39,930 bases of DNA from Methylobacter sp. (GCF_030680395.1 NZ_JAUXVR010000009.1:1-39930), one strand, 5' to 3'. Shown: positions 18,433-27,149, counted from the stretch's first letter. Notes: generated by a model from the letters alone, not told the origin. A program made the numbers and translations.

Positions 18433-18731
18433 CTTTAGTTTGGGATCAGGGAAATTAAACAAGCGGCAATAGGTTGCTAAAAGCCGCCAACACTTTAGGA
18501 CACATTTTTTTGAACATAGTAATGGGCTCCACTACATCTCAATAAGACCCTGCCAAGGTTATTCCCGGCAGCCATTTTTGGGCGAATTGTTTTGTAAATA
18601 AGCCTTTTAGATTCAAAAAGCCAGCTTCTTTTCTTATCCCGAACCGGTTAACTTAAGGCGGTAACCTATGCATGAGAATAATGCAGCCAACGCGTACTGT
18701 GCCAAGAGCCACGGGCAGCACATCAAATACT
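18433..18731. other. Intergenic region between convergent sseA and the Uma2 gene
   Basis: These 299 bases lie between converging genes. I see no open frame with a ribosome-binding site, no strong terminator with a T-tract and no tRNA. Confidence 0.4.
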
Positions 18732-19316
18732 CTATTCTACTTTCCAATCATCTAAAACCTTATCGTAAACCTCGCGCAAGCCAAGAACGCAGTCTATGCT
18801 TTCCAGCGGCACGCTAGCTTCAAGCCCCACGGCCTCCGTTAATATCCAAACGTCGCCTTGCCGCAGGTAACGTTCGATACTTGGCTGGTCTTGGGCAACC
18901 AGCAGGTATTCGCGCAATGTAGGGATTTTACGGTAATGGGCGAACTTGCCCCCTCGGTCATAAGCTTCAGTAGAAGGCGACAGCACTTCAATCAACAATG
19001 TAGGATTGAGCAAGGTATCTACATGTGCGTCCTCAAATTGAGGCGTACCGCAGGCAACAACAATATCCGGATAATGGTAGCTGCGCGCTTCGGCTGCCTT
19101 GACGCGCATGTCGTTGACATAGGCCTCGCAGGGGCGTTTTTTGAGTTGTATGCTTAATTCTCCTGCAATATTAATGGTTACCAAATTATGTTCCCGGTTT
19201 GCGCCGGTCATCGCATAAATTTGACCGTCGTGGAATTCGCTTTTATAGGAAGCGCTACGCTCCAGCGTTAAATATTCTTCGGCGGAAAAATGACCAGATG
19301 TAAGTACGGAAGACAT
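18732..19316 (-). CDS. Uma2-family (DUF820) PD-(D/E)xK nuclease-fold protein
   Basis: 194-residue member of the Uma2/DUF820 family. This family has a restriction-endonuclease fold, and its biological role is mostly unknown. Visible family marks: the N-terminal SAEEYLTLER segment, YHYPDIVVACG (candidate catalytic D), PTLLIEVLSPST (candidate catalytic E) and YRKIPTLREYLLV. GAGGTG precedes the ATG. It stands alone, convergent with sseA and upstream on the same strand as nothing obviously related. These genes are often mobile and multicopy in cyanobacteria and some methylotrophs. No function is assigned. Confidence 0.85.
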   Translation of the reverse strand: MSSVLTSGHFSAEEYLTLERSASYKSEFHDGQIYAMTGANREHNLVTINIAGELSIQLKKRPCEAYVNDMRVKAAEARSYHYPDIVVACGTPQFEDAHVDTLLNPTLLIEVLSPSTEAYDRGGKFAHYRKIPTLREYLLVAQDQPSIERYLRQGDVWILTEAVGLEASVPLESIDCVLGLREVYDKVLDDWKVE

Positions 19317-19393
19317 GAATCACCTCGTTAAAAGGAAATAGCTTACTAAATATTAAGAACATCATAGCGTTTTAACAGCGGCGTGAAGACTAT

Positions 19394-20788
19394 TTAAACC
19401 CCATAAATCTTGCGCTTACGCCAGAACGTTGCCCTGCTCATACCCAGCGAACGGGCGGCTAGGGTAACCCTGCCATTACTCTGCTCCAGCGCCTGACGGA
19501 TTGCAGCGGATTCCTCGTCCGCCGACAGCGGCGAATTTTGCACAGCTTGCAGCCCAACGGTACGCGACTCCCTAAACTCAGGCGGCAATTCAGAGCAACG
19601 TAAGGTCGTCCCCCTGCCTACCGCAAAAGCATATTCCACCACATTATGCAGTTCCCGGATATTGCCCGGCCATGCATAGTCCAGCAAAGCGCGCATGGCC
19701 TGCGGATCGATCTTTTCGATTTTCCTGAAATTGGCGGCATTATGCTGTTGGATAAAATGCCAGATCAGTAAACTTATATCTTCCCGGCGTTCCCGTAACG
19801 GCGGAATAAAAATGGGCACAACCCTGAGCCGGTACATCAGGTCTTCTCGGAACCGCCCCATTTTGACTTCTTCCCGCAATGAACGATGGGTTGCGGCGAC
19901 GATACGCACATCGACATCAATCGAACGGTCGCCGCCGACCGGAATATAGTTTCTTTCCTGTATGACACGAAGCAGCTTGGCCTGCAATTCAAGCGGCAAC
20001 TCAGCCACTTCATCCAGAAACAGGGTCCCGCCGTGCGCGCGTTGAAACAGACCGCTATGATCCTTGACCGCTCCGGTAAACGCGCCACGCACATGGCCGA
20101 ATAACTCGCTGTCCAGCAAACTACTGGACAAAGCCGCGCAATTGATCGCCAAGAAAGGCGCGTTGCGACGGGCACTCAGATCGTGAATGGCCTTGGCAAC
20201 CAACTCCTTCCCTGAACCGCTCTCGCCTCTTACCAATACCGTGGCTTCCGTTTCTGCGGCATTTTGAATAATCTGAAATACCGCCTGCATGGCCGGTGAG
20301 CGGCTTAGCAAGCCTTGAAAACCCAGTTTTCCCGCTTCGTCTACAGGACGTAGGCGAAGATCAAGAGTAGGAGCAAAAGCTTCGCTTGAGACTTTCGGAA
20401 AAATCGTATTGTCCGACTGTTCCGAAACAGGAAGCAGTAGCCCCAAACCGCCGGCGAAAACGCCATCCCGGTCATACAAAACCTGAGTAATTTTTTCTAA
20501 CTTAATTTTTTGTTGATCTGTTTTCAATGATTTTATGAGTTGTTTTTGATGGTCGCCGCTCTCGGTAATCGCGTATTCTTGCAAACAAGGCTTACCTGTG
20601 ACATTCTCGATTTTCAATCCCGATAACTGCGCCGCACCTTGGCTCCAGTGAATAATCAGTTGATCCCGGTCAACAATATACAGGCCTGTAATATCGCAAA
20701 GATCAAGCAGTTTTAAGAACAACGGCTGCAACGACTGGTGCGCCAGCCAGCCTGACAAAGATGCGGAAATCTGTTTCGTTTGTTTCAT
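19394..20788 (-). CDS. Sigma-54-dependent activator, FisR-like persulfide-responsive regulator
   Basis: Bacterial enhancer-binding protein of 464 residues. An N-terminal PAS-like sensor (about 25-120, with [14 protein letters not shown]) carries cysteines C31 and C68. The AAA+ domain has Walker A GESGSGKE (188-195), the sigma-54-contacting GAFTGA loop (235-240) and Walker B TLFLDEV (255-261). A Fis-type helix-turn-helix closes the protein (about 430-462). It diverges from a sulfide-oxidation operon headed by a consensus sigma-54 promoter. This is the genomic context of FisR, which activates sqr/pdo in response to reactive sulfur. Published FisR proteins use sensor-domain cysteines; whether C31/C68 are equivalent needs an alignment. 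The ATG overlaps one half-site of the putative operator, suggesting autoregulation. Confidence 0.87.
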   Translation of the reverse strand: MKQTKQISASLSGWLAHQSLQPLFLKLLDLCDITGLYIVDRDQLIIHWSQGAAQLSGLKIENVTGKPCLQEYAITESGDHQKQLIKSLKTDQQKIKLEKITQVLYDRDGVFAGGLGLLLPVSEQSDNTIFPKVSSEAFAPTLDLRLRPVDEAGKLGFQGLLSRSPAMQAVFQIIQNAAETEATVLVRGESGSGKELVAKAIHDLSARRNAPFLAINCAALSSSLLDSELFGHVRGAFTGAVKDHSGLFQRAHGGTLFLDEVAELPLELQAKLLRVIQERNYIPVGGDRSIDVDVRIVAATHRSLREEVKMGRFREDLMYRLRVVPIFIPPLRERREDISLLIWHFIQQHNAANFRKIEKIDPQAMRALLDYAWPGNIRELHNVVEYAFAVGRGTTLRCSELPPEFRESRTVGLQAVQNSPLSADEESAAIRQALEQSNGRVTLAARSLGMSRATFWRKRKIYGV

Positions 20789-20839
20789 TAATGTCTCACT
20801 GAATCGAATATGTGTTTCAATGAAACAATATATGAAACA
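20781..20839. promoter_or_regulatory. Putative enhancer sites (TGTTTCA/TGAAACA array) for the sigma-54 activator
   Basis: A perfect 7-1-7 palindrome (TGTTTCA-A-TGAAACA) occupies 20813-20827. A further TGAAACA half-site lies at 20833-20839 and a TGTTTCA half-site at 20781-20787, over the regulator's start codon. The palindrome lies about 100-115 bp upstream of the -24 element, a normal distance for an activator acting by looping. Binding is inferred, not shown. Confidence 0.6.
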
Positions 20840-20920
20840 GGCGAAAGGCGCAAGGCAAAGGGCTAAAGGTCCGCAATTCAGCTATGCGCCTTTAGCCTTT
20901 AGCCTTTAGCCTTTGCCTTA
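20838..20920. repeat. Imperfect inverted repeat of AGGCGAAAGG/CCTTTAGCC units, copy 1
   Basis: A purine-rich arm built of 7-mer-like units (AGGCGAAAGGCGCAAGGCAA, then GGGCTAAAGG) is answered by a pyrimidine arm with CCTTTAG repeated three times before CCTTTGCC. The arms can fold into a long hairpin. A sister copy lies at 23858-23938. The pair brackets the dioxygenase-CZB-SQR block. Confidence 0.8.
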
Positions 20921-20926
20921 ATCTTT

Positions 20927-20943
20927 TTGGCACGGCTCTTGCT
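20927..20943 (+). promoter_or_regulatory. Sigma-54 (-24/-12) promoter of the sulfide-oxidation operon
   Basis: TTGGCACGGCTCTTGCT fits the RpoN consensus (TGGCAC, five bases, TTGCT) completely, with the invariant GG and GC at the right spacing. It lies 40 bp before the ATG of the persulfide dioxygenase gene and downstream of the palindrome array. The neighbouring divergent gene is a sigma-54 activator, which makes the assignment strong. Confidence 0.9.
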
Positions 20944-20982
20944 CTAACCAGATATACCCCATAACCCAACCGGAGACACATC

Positions 20983-22077
20983 ATGCTATTCAAACAATTA
21001 TTCGATCAGGAAACCTGGACTTACACTTACTTGATTGCTGATCCGATCAGCAAGGACGCCATCCTGATTGATCCGGTCAATACCCATATCGACGAGTATA
21101 TTGAGCTGCTGGCAGCACACGACCTGCAACTGAAATATTCCCTGGAAACCCATGTTCATGCCGACCATATCACCGCAAGCGGCCTATTGCGCCAACGCTT
21201 GGGCGCGCAAACTGCAGTCAGCGGCCTGTGCGGCGCAGAGTCGGCCGACATTCAAATTCAGGACGGCGATATTTTTAAATTTGCAGGCGACGAACAAATC
21301 AAAGTCATTGCTACACCGGGGCATACGCGCGGCAGTATTTCTTTTTTATGGCGCGACCGTTTGTTTACCGGCGACTCTTTATTAATAGGCGGTTGCGGAC
21401 GCACCGATTTCCAAGGCGGCGATGCCGGTGCGCTTTATGACTGTATTACCCAACGCTTGTTTACCCTGCCGGATGAAACGCTGGTCTATCCGGGCCACGA
21501 CTATCAACAGCGCTGGGTCAGTAGCATCATGCAAGAACGCACGACCAATCCGCGTTTGGCAGGCAAAACCCGCGAACAGTTTATCGAGATCATGAGCAAC
21601 CTGAACCTACCCAAGCCCCGATTGATTGATGAAGCCGTACCCGCCAACCGTTATTGCGGTTTGGATGAGAATGAGCGCCAGGATGCCGTAGCGCTCAGAG
21701 ACGCAACGCTGCCGATCCGCGCCACAACAAAAACCGAAGATATGGTCGCCGAGGCCAAGCAGCACATTATTGAAATCGATGTCGCCAAATCGAAACAACT
21801 GCTTGCGGAAGGCAATATCGTGCTAATCGACACCCGCGAAGAAAGCGAATACGCCGCTGGACATGTTGACGGAGCCCTATTGGTACCGCGCGGTATGCTG
21901 GAGTTCAAAATCAGTAACATGCCTGAACTGGCCGACAAGTCGAAAACGGTACTCATCTACTGCCGTCTGGGGAATCGCTCGGCATTGGCGGCGCAGACCC
22001 TACAGCAACTGGGTTACACTAACGTGCTGTCTATGGCTGGTGGGTTTGAAGCGTGGAAAAAAAGCCAAACGTCCTGA
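20983..22077 (+). CDS. Persulfide dioxygenase-rhodanese fusion (ETHE1-like)
   Basis: Iron-dependent persulfide dioxygenase (glutathione persulfide + O2 to sulfite) fused to a rhodanese. Metallo-beta-lactamase core: HVHADH (H57, H59, D61, H62), H114 in TPGHTRGS, D131 in FTGDSL and H172 in YPGHDY. The iron ligands of ETHE1 enzymes correspond to H57/H114/D131-type positions. The C-terminal rhodanese (about 258-360) carries the catalytic C327 in YCRLGNRS. The fusion lets sulfite from the first domain meet sulfane sulfur in the second to give thiosulfate or recycle persulfide. GGAG precedes the ATG. It is the first gene after the sigma-54 promoter and is followed by a CZB protein and SQR. Confidence 0.92.
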   Translation: MLFKQLFDQETWTYTYLIADPISKDAILIDPVNTHIDEYIELLAAHDLQLKYSLETHVHADHITASGLLRQRLGAQTAVSGLCGAESADIQIQDGDIFKFAGDEQIKVIATPGHTRGSISFLWRDRLFTGDSLLIGGCGRTDFQGGDAGALYDCITQRLFTLPDETLVYPGHDYQQRWVSSIMQERTTNPRLAGKTREQFIEIMSNLNLPKPRLIDEAVPANRYCGLDENERQDAVALRDATLPIRATTKTEDMVAEAKQHIIEIDVAKSKQLLAEGNIVLIDTREESEYAAGHVDGALLVPRGMLEFKISNMPELADKSKTVLIYCRLGNRSALAAQTLQQLGYTNVLSMAGGFEAWKKSQTS

Positions 22078-22147
22078 TTCAGACATCAAAGCACCGGGTT
22101 TGCACTCATACGCATCCGGCTGACAACGCCTTACAAAGAGAAAAACA

Positions 22148-22498
22148 ATGAATTTAGACAGTGCAATTCAAAAACATATGGAATGGAAAGTAAAATTCCG
22201 TACTGCCATAACCAAGCAAGAACAGATGGATGCCGCGACCATTGGCAAGGATAATTGTTGCGAGCTCGGCAAGTGGCTGCACGGAGAAGGTAAAAGTCAA
22301 TGCGGCGGCTTAGGAAGCTATGCGATAACATTAAGCAGACATGCTGCATTTCACGTTGAAGCGGGTAAAGTCGCATCCGCAATTAACGCAAAAAAATATA
22401 CCGAAGCGGAGGCAATGCTGGTTGGCAGCTCGGCTTTCTCCACCATATCCAGTGAAGTCGGAATTGCGCTCATGCGTCTAAAAAAAGAAGCTGCCTAA
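22148..22498 (+). CDS. Stand-alone CZB (chemoreceptor zinc-binding) domain protein
   Basis: 116-residue helical protein that consists only of a CZB domain. Candidate zinc ligands are visible: H10, the cysteine of the CxxGxWLH motif (C38 in CELGKWLHGEG), H65 and H69. CZB domains normally sit at the C-terminus of chemoreceptors or diguanylate cyclases, where the Cys-Zn centre senses zinc or hypochlorite. Here there is no signalling domain attached. Its position between the persulfide dioxygenase (70 bp before) and SQR (98 bp after) suggests a zinc-thiolate sensor or buffer for reactive sulfur, which is inference. It could also be a partner of a chemoreceptor elsewhere. Confidence 0.85.
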   Translation: MNLDSAIQKHMEWKVKFRTAITKQEQMDAATIGKDNCCELGKWLHGEGKSQCGGLGSYAITLSRHAAFHVEAGKVASAINAKKYTEAEAMLVGSSAFSTISSEVGIALMRLKKEAA

Positions 22499-22596
22499 TA
22501 AAGTGAAAATGGATACATGACAAAGAAATTATGTTGCTTTACACTTTTTTGTCGTGTACCAAAATTTCCCACTAACTACATGCCTGAGAGGAATTT

Positions 22597-23850
22597 ATGT
22601 CAAATCAACACCATACCTTGCTAATCATAGGGGGAGGCGCCGCCGGCGTTTCCGTTGCCAACAACATGCGCCGTCAAAACTCTGATATTGATATTGCCAT
22701 CGTTGAACCGTCCGAAGTCCATTATTACCAGCCGGGCTTCACCATTATCGGCGGCGGCGCTTATACCATGAAACAAACCATGCGTAATGAAGCCGACTTG
22801 ATCCACCCGACCGTCACCTGGATCAAGGATTACGCAGAAACCTTTGAACCGGATGACAACAGCGTCAGTTTACGTTCCGGCGATACTATCAGTTACGACT
22901 ACCTGGTGGTCTGCCCCGGCCTGCAACTGGATTGGGACAAGATTAAAGGCTTGAAAGAAACACTGAACAAAAACAATGTATGCAGCAATTACTCCGCGGA
23001 GACCGTGGAATACACTTGGGAATGCATCCAAAACATTAAGGAAGGCACGGCGCTGTTCACCCAGCCGCCGATGCCGATCAAATGCGCCGGCGCGCCGCAA
23101 AAAATCATGTATCTGGCGGCTGATCGTTTCCGTAAAAGAGGCACGCTGGACAAATTCACTATTGAATTTTTAAATGCCGGCCCTGCCCTGTTCGGCGTGC
23201 CGTTTTTCGCTAAAGCATTAAGCAAAGTCGTTGCCGATTACGGTATCAAAACCTCTTTCAACCATAATCTGATTGCCATTGACGGCCCGGCCAAAATCGC
23301 CACCTTTGAAGTCACCGACAGCGACGGCAACAAGCAACGCATTACCAAAGCATTCGATATGATTCATGTCACGCCGCCGCAAAGCGCGCCGGATTTCATT
23401 AAAAAAAGCCCTCTGGCGAATGCTGCCGGTTGGGTTGATGTCAACCCCAACACTCTGCAACATAATAAATACGGCAATATCTTCGGCCTGGGCGACGCCG
23501 GGTCTACACCCAATGCCAAAACAGCCGCAGCGGTGCGCAAGCAGGTTCCGGTTGTGGTTGATAACATTCTTAACCTGAAAAACAGTAAGGATCTTCAGGG
23601 CGGCTATGACGGTTACGGCTCCTGCCCGTTAACTACCTCACTGAGTAAAGTGATGCTGGCTGAGTTTGCCTATGACGGCAAGGTAACGCCGTCTTTCCCT
23701 TTACTCGACCCAAGAAAAAGCCGTGCTATCTGGTGGTGGGGTAAAACCACCGGCTTTCCGTGGCTGTACTGGCATTTGATGATCAAGGGCTATCGCATCG
23801 ATATTCCTCATCTGGAATGCTACGCTAAAAAGTTTTTGAACGAAGAATAA
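22597..23850 (+). CDS. sqr: Sulfide:quinone oxidoreductase (type II, SQRDL-like)
   Basis: Membrane-peripheral flavoprotein that oxidises sulfide to persulfide and passes electrons to quinone. 417 residues. FAD-binding GGGAAGVSVA (12-21), second dinucleotide region near 155-215, and conserved cysteines C163 (IKCAGAPQK) and C343 (GSCPLTTSL), which carry the sulfur bridge in this family; C106 in VVCPG is the usual third. The C-terminal WWWGKTTGFPWLYWHLMIKG amphipathic stretch (about 377-396) fits membrane attachment. The motif set is that of type II SQR, which commonly pairs with persulfide dioxygenase for detoxification. A good GGA ribosome-binding site precedes the ATG. I see no sigma-54 box in the 98 bp upstream, so it is probably read from the promoter at 20927. 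Confidence 0.93.
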   Translation: MSNQHHTLLIIGGGAAGVSVANNMRRQNSDIDIAIVEPSEVHYYQPGFTIIGGGAYTMKQTMRNEADLIHPTVTWIKDYAETFEPDDNSVSLRSGDTISYDYLVVCPGLQLDWDKIKGLKETLNKNNVCSNYSAETVEYTWECIQNIKEGTALFTQPPMPIKCAGAPQKIMYLAADRFRKRGTLDKFTIEFLNAGPALFGVPFFAKALSKVVADYGIKTSFNHNLIAIDGPAKIATFEVTDSDGNKQRITKAFDMIHVTPPQSAPDFIKKSPLANAAGWVDVNPNTLQHNKYGNIFGLGDAGSTPNAKTAAAVRKQVPVVVDNILNLKNSKDLQGGYDGYGSCPLTTSLSKVMLAEFAYDGKVTPSFPLLDPRKSRAIWWWGKTTGFPWLYWHLMIKGYRIDIPHLECYAKKFLNEE

Positions 23851-23857
23851 ATTATTA

Positions 23858-23938
23858 GGCGAAAGGCGCAAGGCGAAAGACTAAAAAAACCGCTTTACAC
23901 TTTTCGCCCTTTGCCCTTTGTCTTTCGCCCTTTATCCT
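23858..23938. repeat. Imperfect inverted repeat of AGGCGAAAGG-type units, copy 2
   Basis: The left arm begins with the same 17 bases as copy 1 (AGGCGAAAGGCGCAAGG); the right arm has TTTCGCCCTTTGCCCTTTG followed by similar units. It ends four bases before the SulP start codon and therefore occupies the place of its ribosome-binding site. Confidence 0.8.
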
Positions 23939-23941
23939 TCT

Positions 23942-25687
23942 ATGCCCCATTCAAAATCCAATAACTCACGACTAATACAGTTATTTCCGATTGTAGGCTG
24001 GCTAAAATCCTACACCCGCCAGGAATTTAACAGCGACTTGTTCGCCGGTACCATTACCGCTATTTTGTTGGTTCCGCAAGGTATTGCCTATGCGATCCTG
24101 GCCGGTTTGCCCCCGCAACTCGGGCTCTATGCCAGCATCCTGCCACCGGTGCTGTATGCGCTGTTCGGCACCAGTCGCACCTTGTCTGTGGGGCCGGTTT
24201 CGATTGCCGCCATTATGATTGCCAGCGCTTTGTCCACGCCGGAAGTCAGCGTGTTAGGCAACCCCATCCAAAGCGCACTGATTCTGTCGGCGGAAAGCGG
24301 GATCATTATGTTGCTGATGGCGCTGTTACGCATGGGCGGACTGGTGAATTTTATCAGCCATCCGGTGCTCACCGGCTTTACCAGCGGCGCCGCGCTGTTA
24401 ATTATCGGCAGCCAATTACCGCAGTTGCTCGGCTTAAAAACACCGTCATGCGGCGTTGATGTTATCTGCTACAGCCATTATTTTTCAGGCGCAGTGCCGG
24501 TCACCCTATTAATCGGCCTCGTCGCAATTGCCTTACTGGTATTTTTCGGCAAGCCACTGGTTTTTATGCTTAAAAACACAAGCATGCAGCCTTACCTAAT
24601 CACCGCAATCAGCAAATGCGGACCCTTATTGACCATTATGCTGGCAACTCTGGCCGTCAGTTACCTTGATCTGACAGGTCAACAGAATGTGGCTGTTGTA
24701 GGCAAAGTTCCATCCGGTTTCCCGGCATTAAACATTGACTTCTCACCTATTGAAAAATGGTACACATTACTGCCCTATTCCGGCTTTATCGCATTGATTG
24801 CCTATGTGGAAAGCGTAGCCATTGCCAAGGTCACCGCCAATTTCAGAAACGAAAAAATCTTCCCTAATCAGGAATTAATTGCGCTGGGCGTCGCCAATCT
24901 GGCCGCCGCCATTTCCGGAGGAATGCCGGTAGCAGGTGGATTTAGCCGTACTATGGTGAATTTTTCCGCCGGTGCGCGTACGCAAATGGCCATGTTGATC
25001 GCCGCCGCTATGCTTGCCTTGGCGGTCATTTTCTTTAGCCCGTTATTTGAAAACATCCCCAAAGCGGCGCTGGCTGCCATTATTCTGGTCGCCATTATTC
25101 CTTTGGTGAAACTGAGCGATATTACCCACACCTGGCGTTACGATCGCGGCGACGGCATTGCCGAAACCGCTACCTTGCTGGGCGTTTTAGTCTATGGCAT
25201 TGAGGAAGGCATCACCTTGGGTATTATTCTCACCCTGATCAGCCACTTGCGTAAAACCAGCCAGCCGCATATTGCCGTGGTCGGGCGCATACCCGGCACT
25301 GAGCATTACCGCAATATCAAACGTCATAGCGTAGAAACCTGGCCTCACCTGCTGTTACTGCGTGTCGATGAAAGCATCACCTTTGCCAATATCAATTATA
25401 TCGAGGAATTCATCAACGCCGAGCTAAGGCGGCAACCGGACCTTAAGCATATTGTGCTTATTTTCACCTCAATCAGCGACATAGACACCACAGCGCTGGA
25501 GGTCCTGGAAAGCCTGAACCATACTTTGCAATCCTCAAAAATGACCTTGCATATCTCGGAAGCGAAAGGCCCGGTACTCGATAAGCTTGAAAAAACCGAC
25601 TTCCTCAGGCAACTGCAACCCGGCAAGGCATTTTTCCATACCGAAGATGCGGTTAGGGAGCTGGGCGATGCTGACGCTGCACCTTAA
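23942..25687 (+). CDS. SulP-family anion transporter with STAS domain
   Basis: Inner-membrane permease of the SLC26/SulP family. 581 residues from ATG 23942, with about 10-12 hydrophobic segments between residues 30 and 420, the signature GLPPQLGLYASILPPVLYAL near 58-77, GPVSIAAIMIA near 92 and NLAAAISGGMPVAGGFSRT near 320, followed by a cytoplasmic STAS domain (about 445-565). Substrate in this context is probably sulfate, sulfite or another oxyanion; bicarbonate is an alternative. A longer frame from TTG 23918 lies inside the inverted repeat and is not used. No Shine-Dalgarno is visible because the repeat abuts the start, so translation may be weak. It is the last gene of the sulfide block. 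Confidence 0.92.
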   Translation: MPHSKSNNSRLIQLFPIVGWLKSYTRQEFNSDLFAGTITAILLVPQGIAYAILAGLPPQLGLYASILPPVLYALFGTSRTLSVGPVSIAAIMIASALSTPEVSVLGNPIQSALILSAESGIIMLLMALLRMGGLVNFISHPVLTGFTSGAALLIIGSQLPQLLGLKTPSCGVDVICYSHYFSGAVPVTLLIGLVAIALLVFFGKPLVFMLKNTSMQPYLITAISKCGPLLTIMLATLAVSYLDLTGQQNVAVVGKVPSGFPALNIDFSPIEKWYTLLPYSGFIALIAYVESVAIAKVTANFRNEKIFPNQELIALGVANLAAAISGGMPVAGGFSRTMVNFSAGARTQMAMLIAAAMLALAVIFFSPLFENIPKAALAAIILVAIIPLVKLSDITHTWRYDRGDGIAETATLLGVLVYGIEEGITLGIILTLISHLRKTSQPHIAVVGRIPGTEHYRNIKRHSVETWPHLLLLRVDESITFANINYIEEFINAELRRQPDLKHIVLIFTSISDIDTTALEVLESLNHTLQSSKMTLHISEAKGPVLDKLEKTDFLRQLQPGKAFFHTEDAVRELGDADAAP

Positions 25688-25700
25688 GATTGATTAATTC

Positions 25701-25955
25701 ACCACGAAGACACGAAGGACACGAAGAAAAACAAGGTATAAGGTATCGTGTTTGCACTGCAAAACTCCTCATCTTAATCTCCCGGCAATAGCTGCTGTAT
25801 TGTCCTGCTACCTACATTCATGTAGGCAGCCAATAGTAGAAGGAATAAAGATGCCGAATTTTGAAATGCAATGAGTAAAACTTCGTGTTCTTCGTGTCTC
25901 GGCAACTGCTCCATGCGTTGCTCTACCTCCTGCATCCTTGCAGTCGTTCGTGGTG
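25701..25955. repeat. Dispersed inverted repeat of CACGAAG units, right arm interrupted
   Basis: The left arm (25701-25726) starts CACCACGAAGACACGAAGGA and continues with another CACGAAG unit. The right arm is its reverse complement but is split: CTTCGTGTTCTTCGTGTC (25881-25898) and TTCGTGGTG (25947-25955), with 48 foreign bases between. The interval 25688-25989 holds no gene. Confidence 0.75.
25899..25946. repeat. 48-bp REP-like hairpin inserted inside another repeat
   Basis: This segment separates two pieces of the CACGAAG arm that would otherwise be contiguous. It contains a CTGCA-TCCT-TGCAG hairpin and a CTGCTC...GC start resembling copy A at 4328-4359. TCG occurs at both ends and could be part of a target duplication. 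A related hairpin (CCTACAT/ATGTAGG) is at 25812-25827. Confidence 0.6.
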
Positions 25956-25989
25956 TTGTGTTTTAAATCAATCCGTGACCATTCAACCG

Positions 25990-27051
25990 CTATTTCGAAA
26001 ACGCAATAAAGCGCCGATAGGGCGAGCCCTGCTTCCAGGTAAATGCCTCGGTGTAGTAATGCATTAACGCCAGATAACCCAGCAAACCCAGGGTAATCGC
26101 TTTACGAATCTCCACACCGAAAAAGAACTCGGTTACCGCATTAACGGCATTATCCCCGTAAAACTGCAACGCAAACGCCAACGTAAAGGAACATAGGGGC
26201 AACACGATAAAAATGGGTACATGACAACGCGCCGCATAGCGATACATGAAATTCTGCGGTTGCCGGTGGTGCTTGTTGTAATCATGCGCCACATAGAAAA
26301 TATAGGCCGTCGCATCATGCACCAGTCTTGGCAGCAAAATTGCCAGGAAATAATACTGCTGAACAAAAAGATAAAAAGTGCTTAGTACCAATAAAACATT
26401 GGACCACAAAAAATATCTGGCCGATTGCGTGGTCACATAACGTTCGCATAACAGCGCACTGCAAACCAGCCCCGCACATAAGACTCCCGCACTCAGCTTG
26501 ATCCATTCCAACTGCTGCGCATCCAGGCTGTTTTTTAGAAATATGCCGACATAAACGAAAAGGCCCGCCGTCACACTCAGCCACAATAACAAATAAAAAA
26601 CCCAATCGGGCAGACGATACAGACCGCGCCCTACGCCTAATTGCTGTTTGAGTACGTGGTATACGGTCCAGGCCGCCACCGTCACGTAAAGCACTTTATA
26701 GGGAATAAACAAGCTACCCACGCCGAAAACCGTAGTAATGGCAACCGTCATCAAAATGATTTTCATCTTATAAAATTTCAGATATTCGGTATTGCTCACC
26801 AACAAGATGGAACTGGCGACGATATGCGGCGTTCCAAAGATAATTTGAAACAATAAAAACTGCTTCGGACTGCTCGGTAAATTCTGCTGCAAAAACCCCT
26901 GCCAGAACCAACTGTCAAACAATTGCAACAATAAACACAAAGGAATGATTGCATACAGCCCCAACAACAACCTGAACGAAACAGTCAGCGGGTTATCATT
27001 AAGAACATTTTGATTTGAAACGACTTGATCTGAAATGGTTTGGGCAGACAT
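25990..27051 (-). CDS. Polytopic membrane protein of unknown function with conserved-looking histidines
   Basis: 353 residues with about nine to ten hydrophobic segments, an inner-membrane protein. I do not recognise the family. Histidines sit in or next to membrane segments: GTPHIVASS (near residue 74), WTVYHVLKQQ (near 131), LPRLVHDATAY and VAHDYNKHH (near 240-258), and ALMHYYTEAF near 332. This pattern resembles integral-membrane metalloenzymes (desaturase- or Brp/Blh-like), but no classical HxxHH box is complete. GGAGG seven bases before ATG 27051 supports the start. It is convergent with the sulP block and is the last host-type gene before the integrative element. Confidence 0.75.
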   Translation of the reverse strand: MSAQTISDQVVSNQNVLNDNPLTVSFRLLLGLYAIIPLCLLLQLFDSWFWQGFLQQNLPSSPKQFLLFQIIFGTPHIVASSILLVSNTEYLKFYKMKIILMTVAITTVFGVGSLFIPYKVLYVTVAAWTVYHVLKQQLGVGRGLYRLPDWVFYLLLWLSVTAGLFVYVGIFLKNSLDAQQLEWIKLSAGVLCAGLVCSALLCERYVTTQSARYFLWSNVLLVLSTFYLFVQQYYFLAILLPRLVHDATAYIFYVAHDYNKHHRQPQNFMYRYAARCHVPIFIVLPLCSFTLAFALQFYGDNAVNAVTEFFFGVEIRKAITLGLLGYLALMHYYTEAFTWKQGSPYRRFIAFSK

Positions 27052-27149
27052 AAAGCTATCCTCCTATTATTGTTATATTCTCAGTCAGAATGTTGAGTAT
27101 TACTATAAGCTTTTGTTTTATATTAATGTGTTAAGTGATACTAGAGAAT

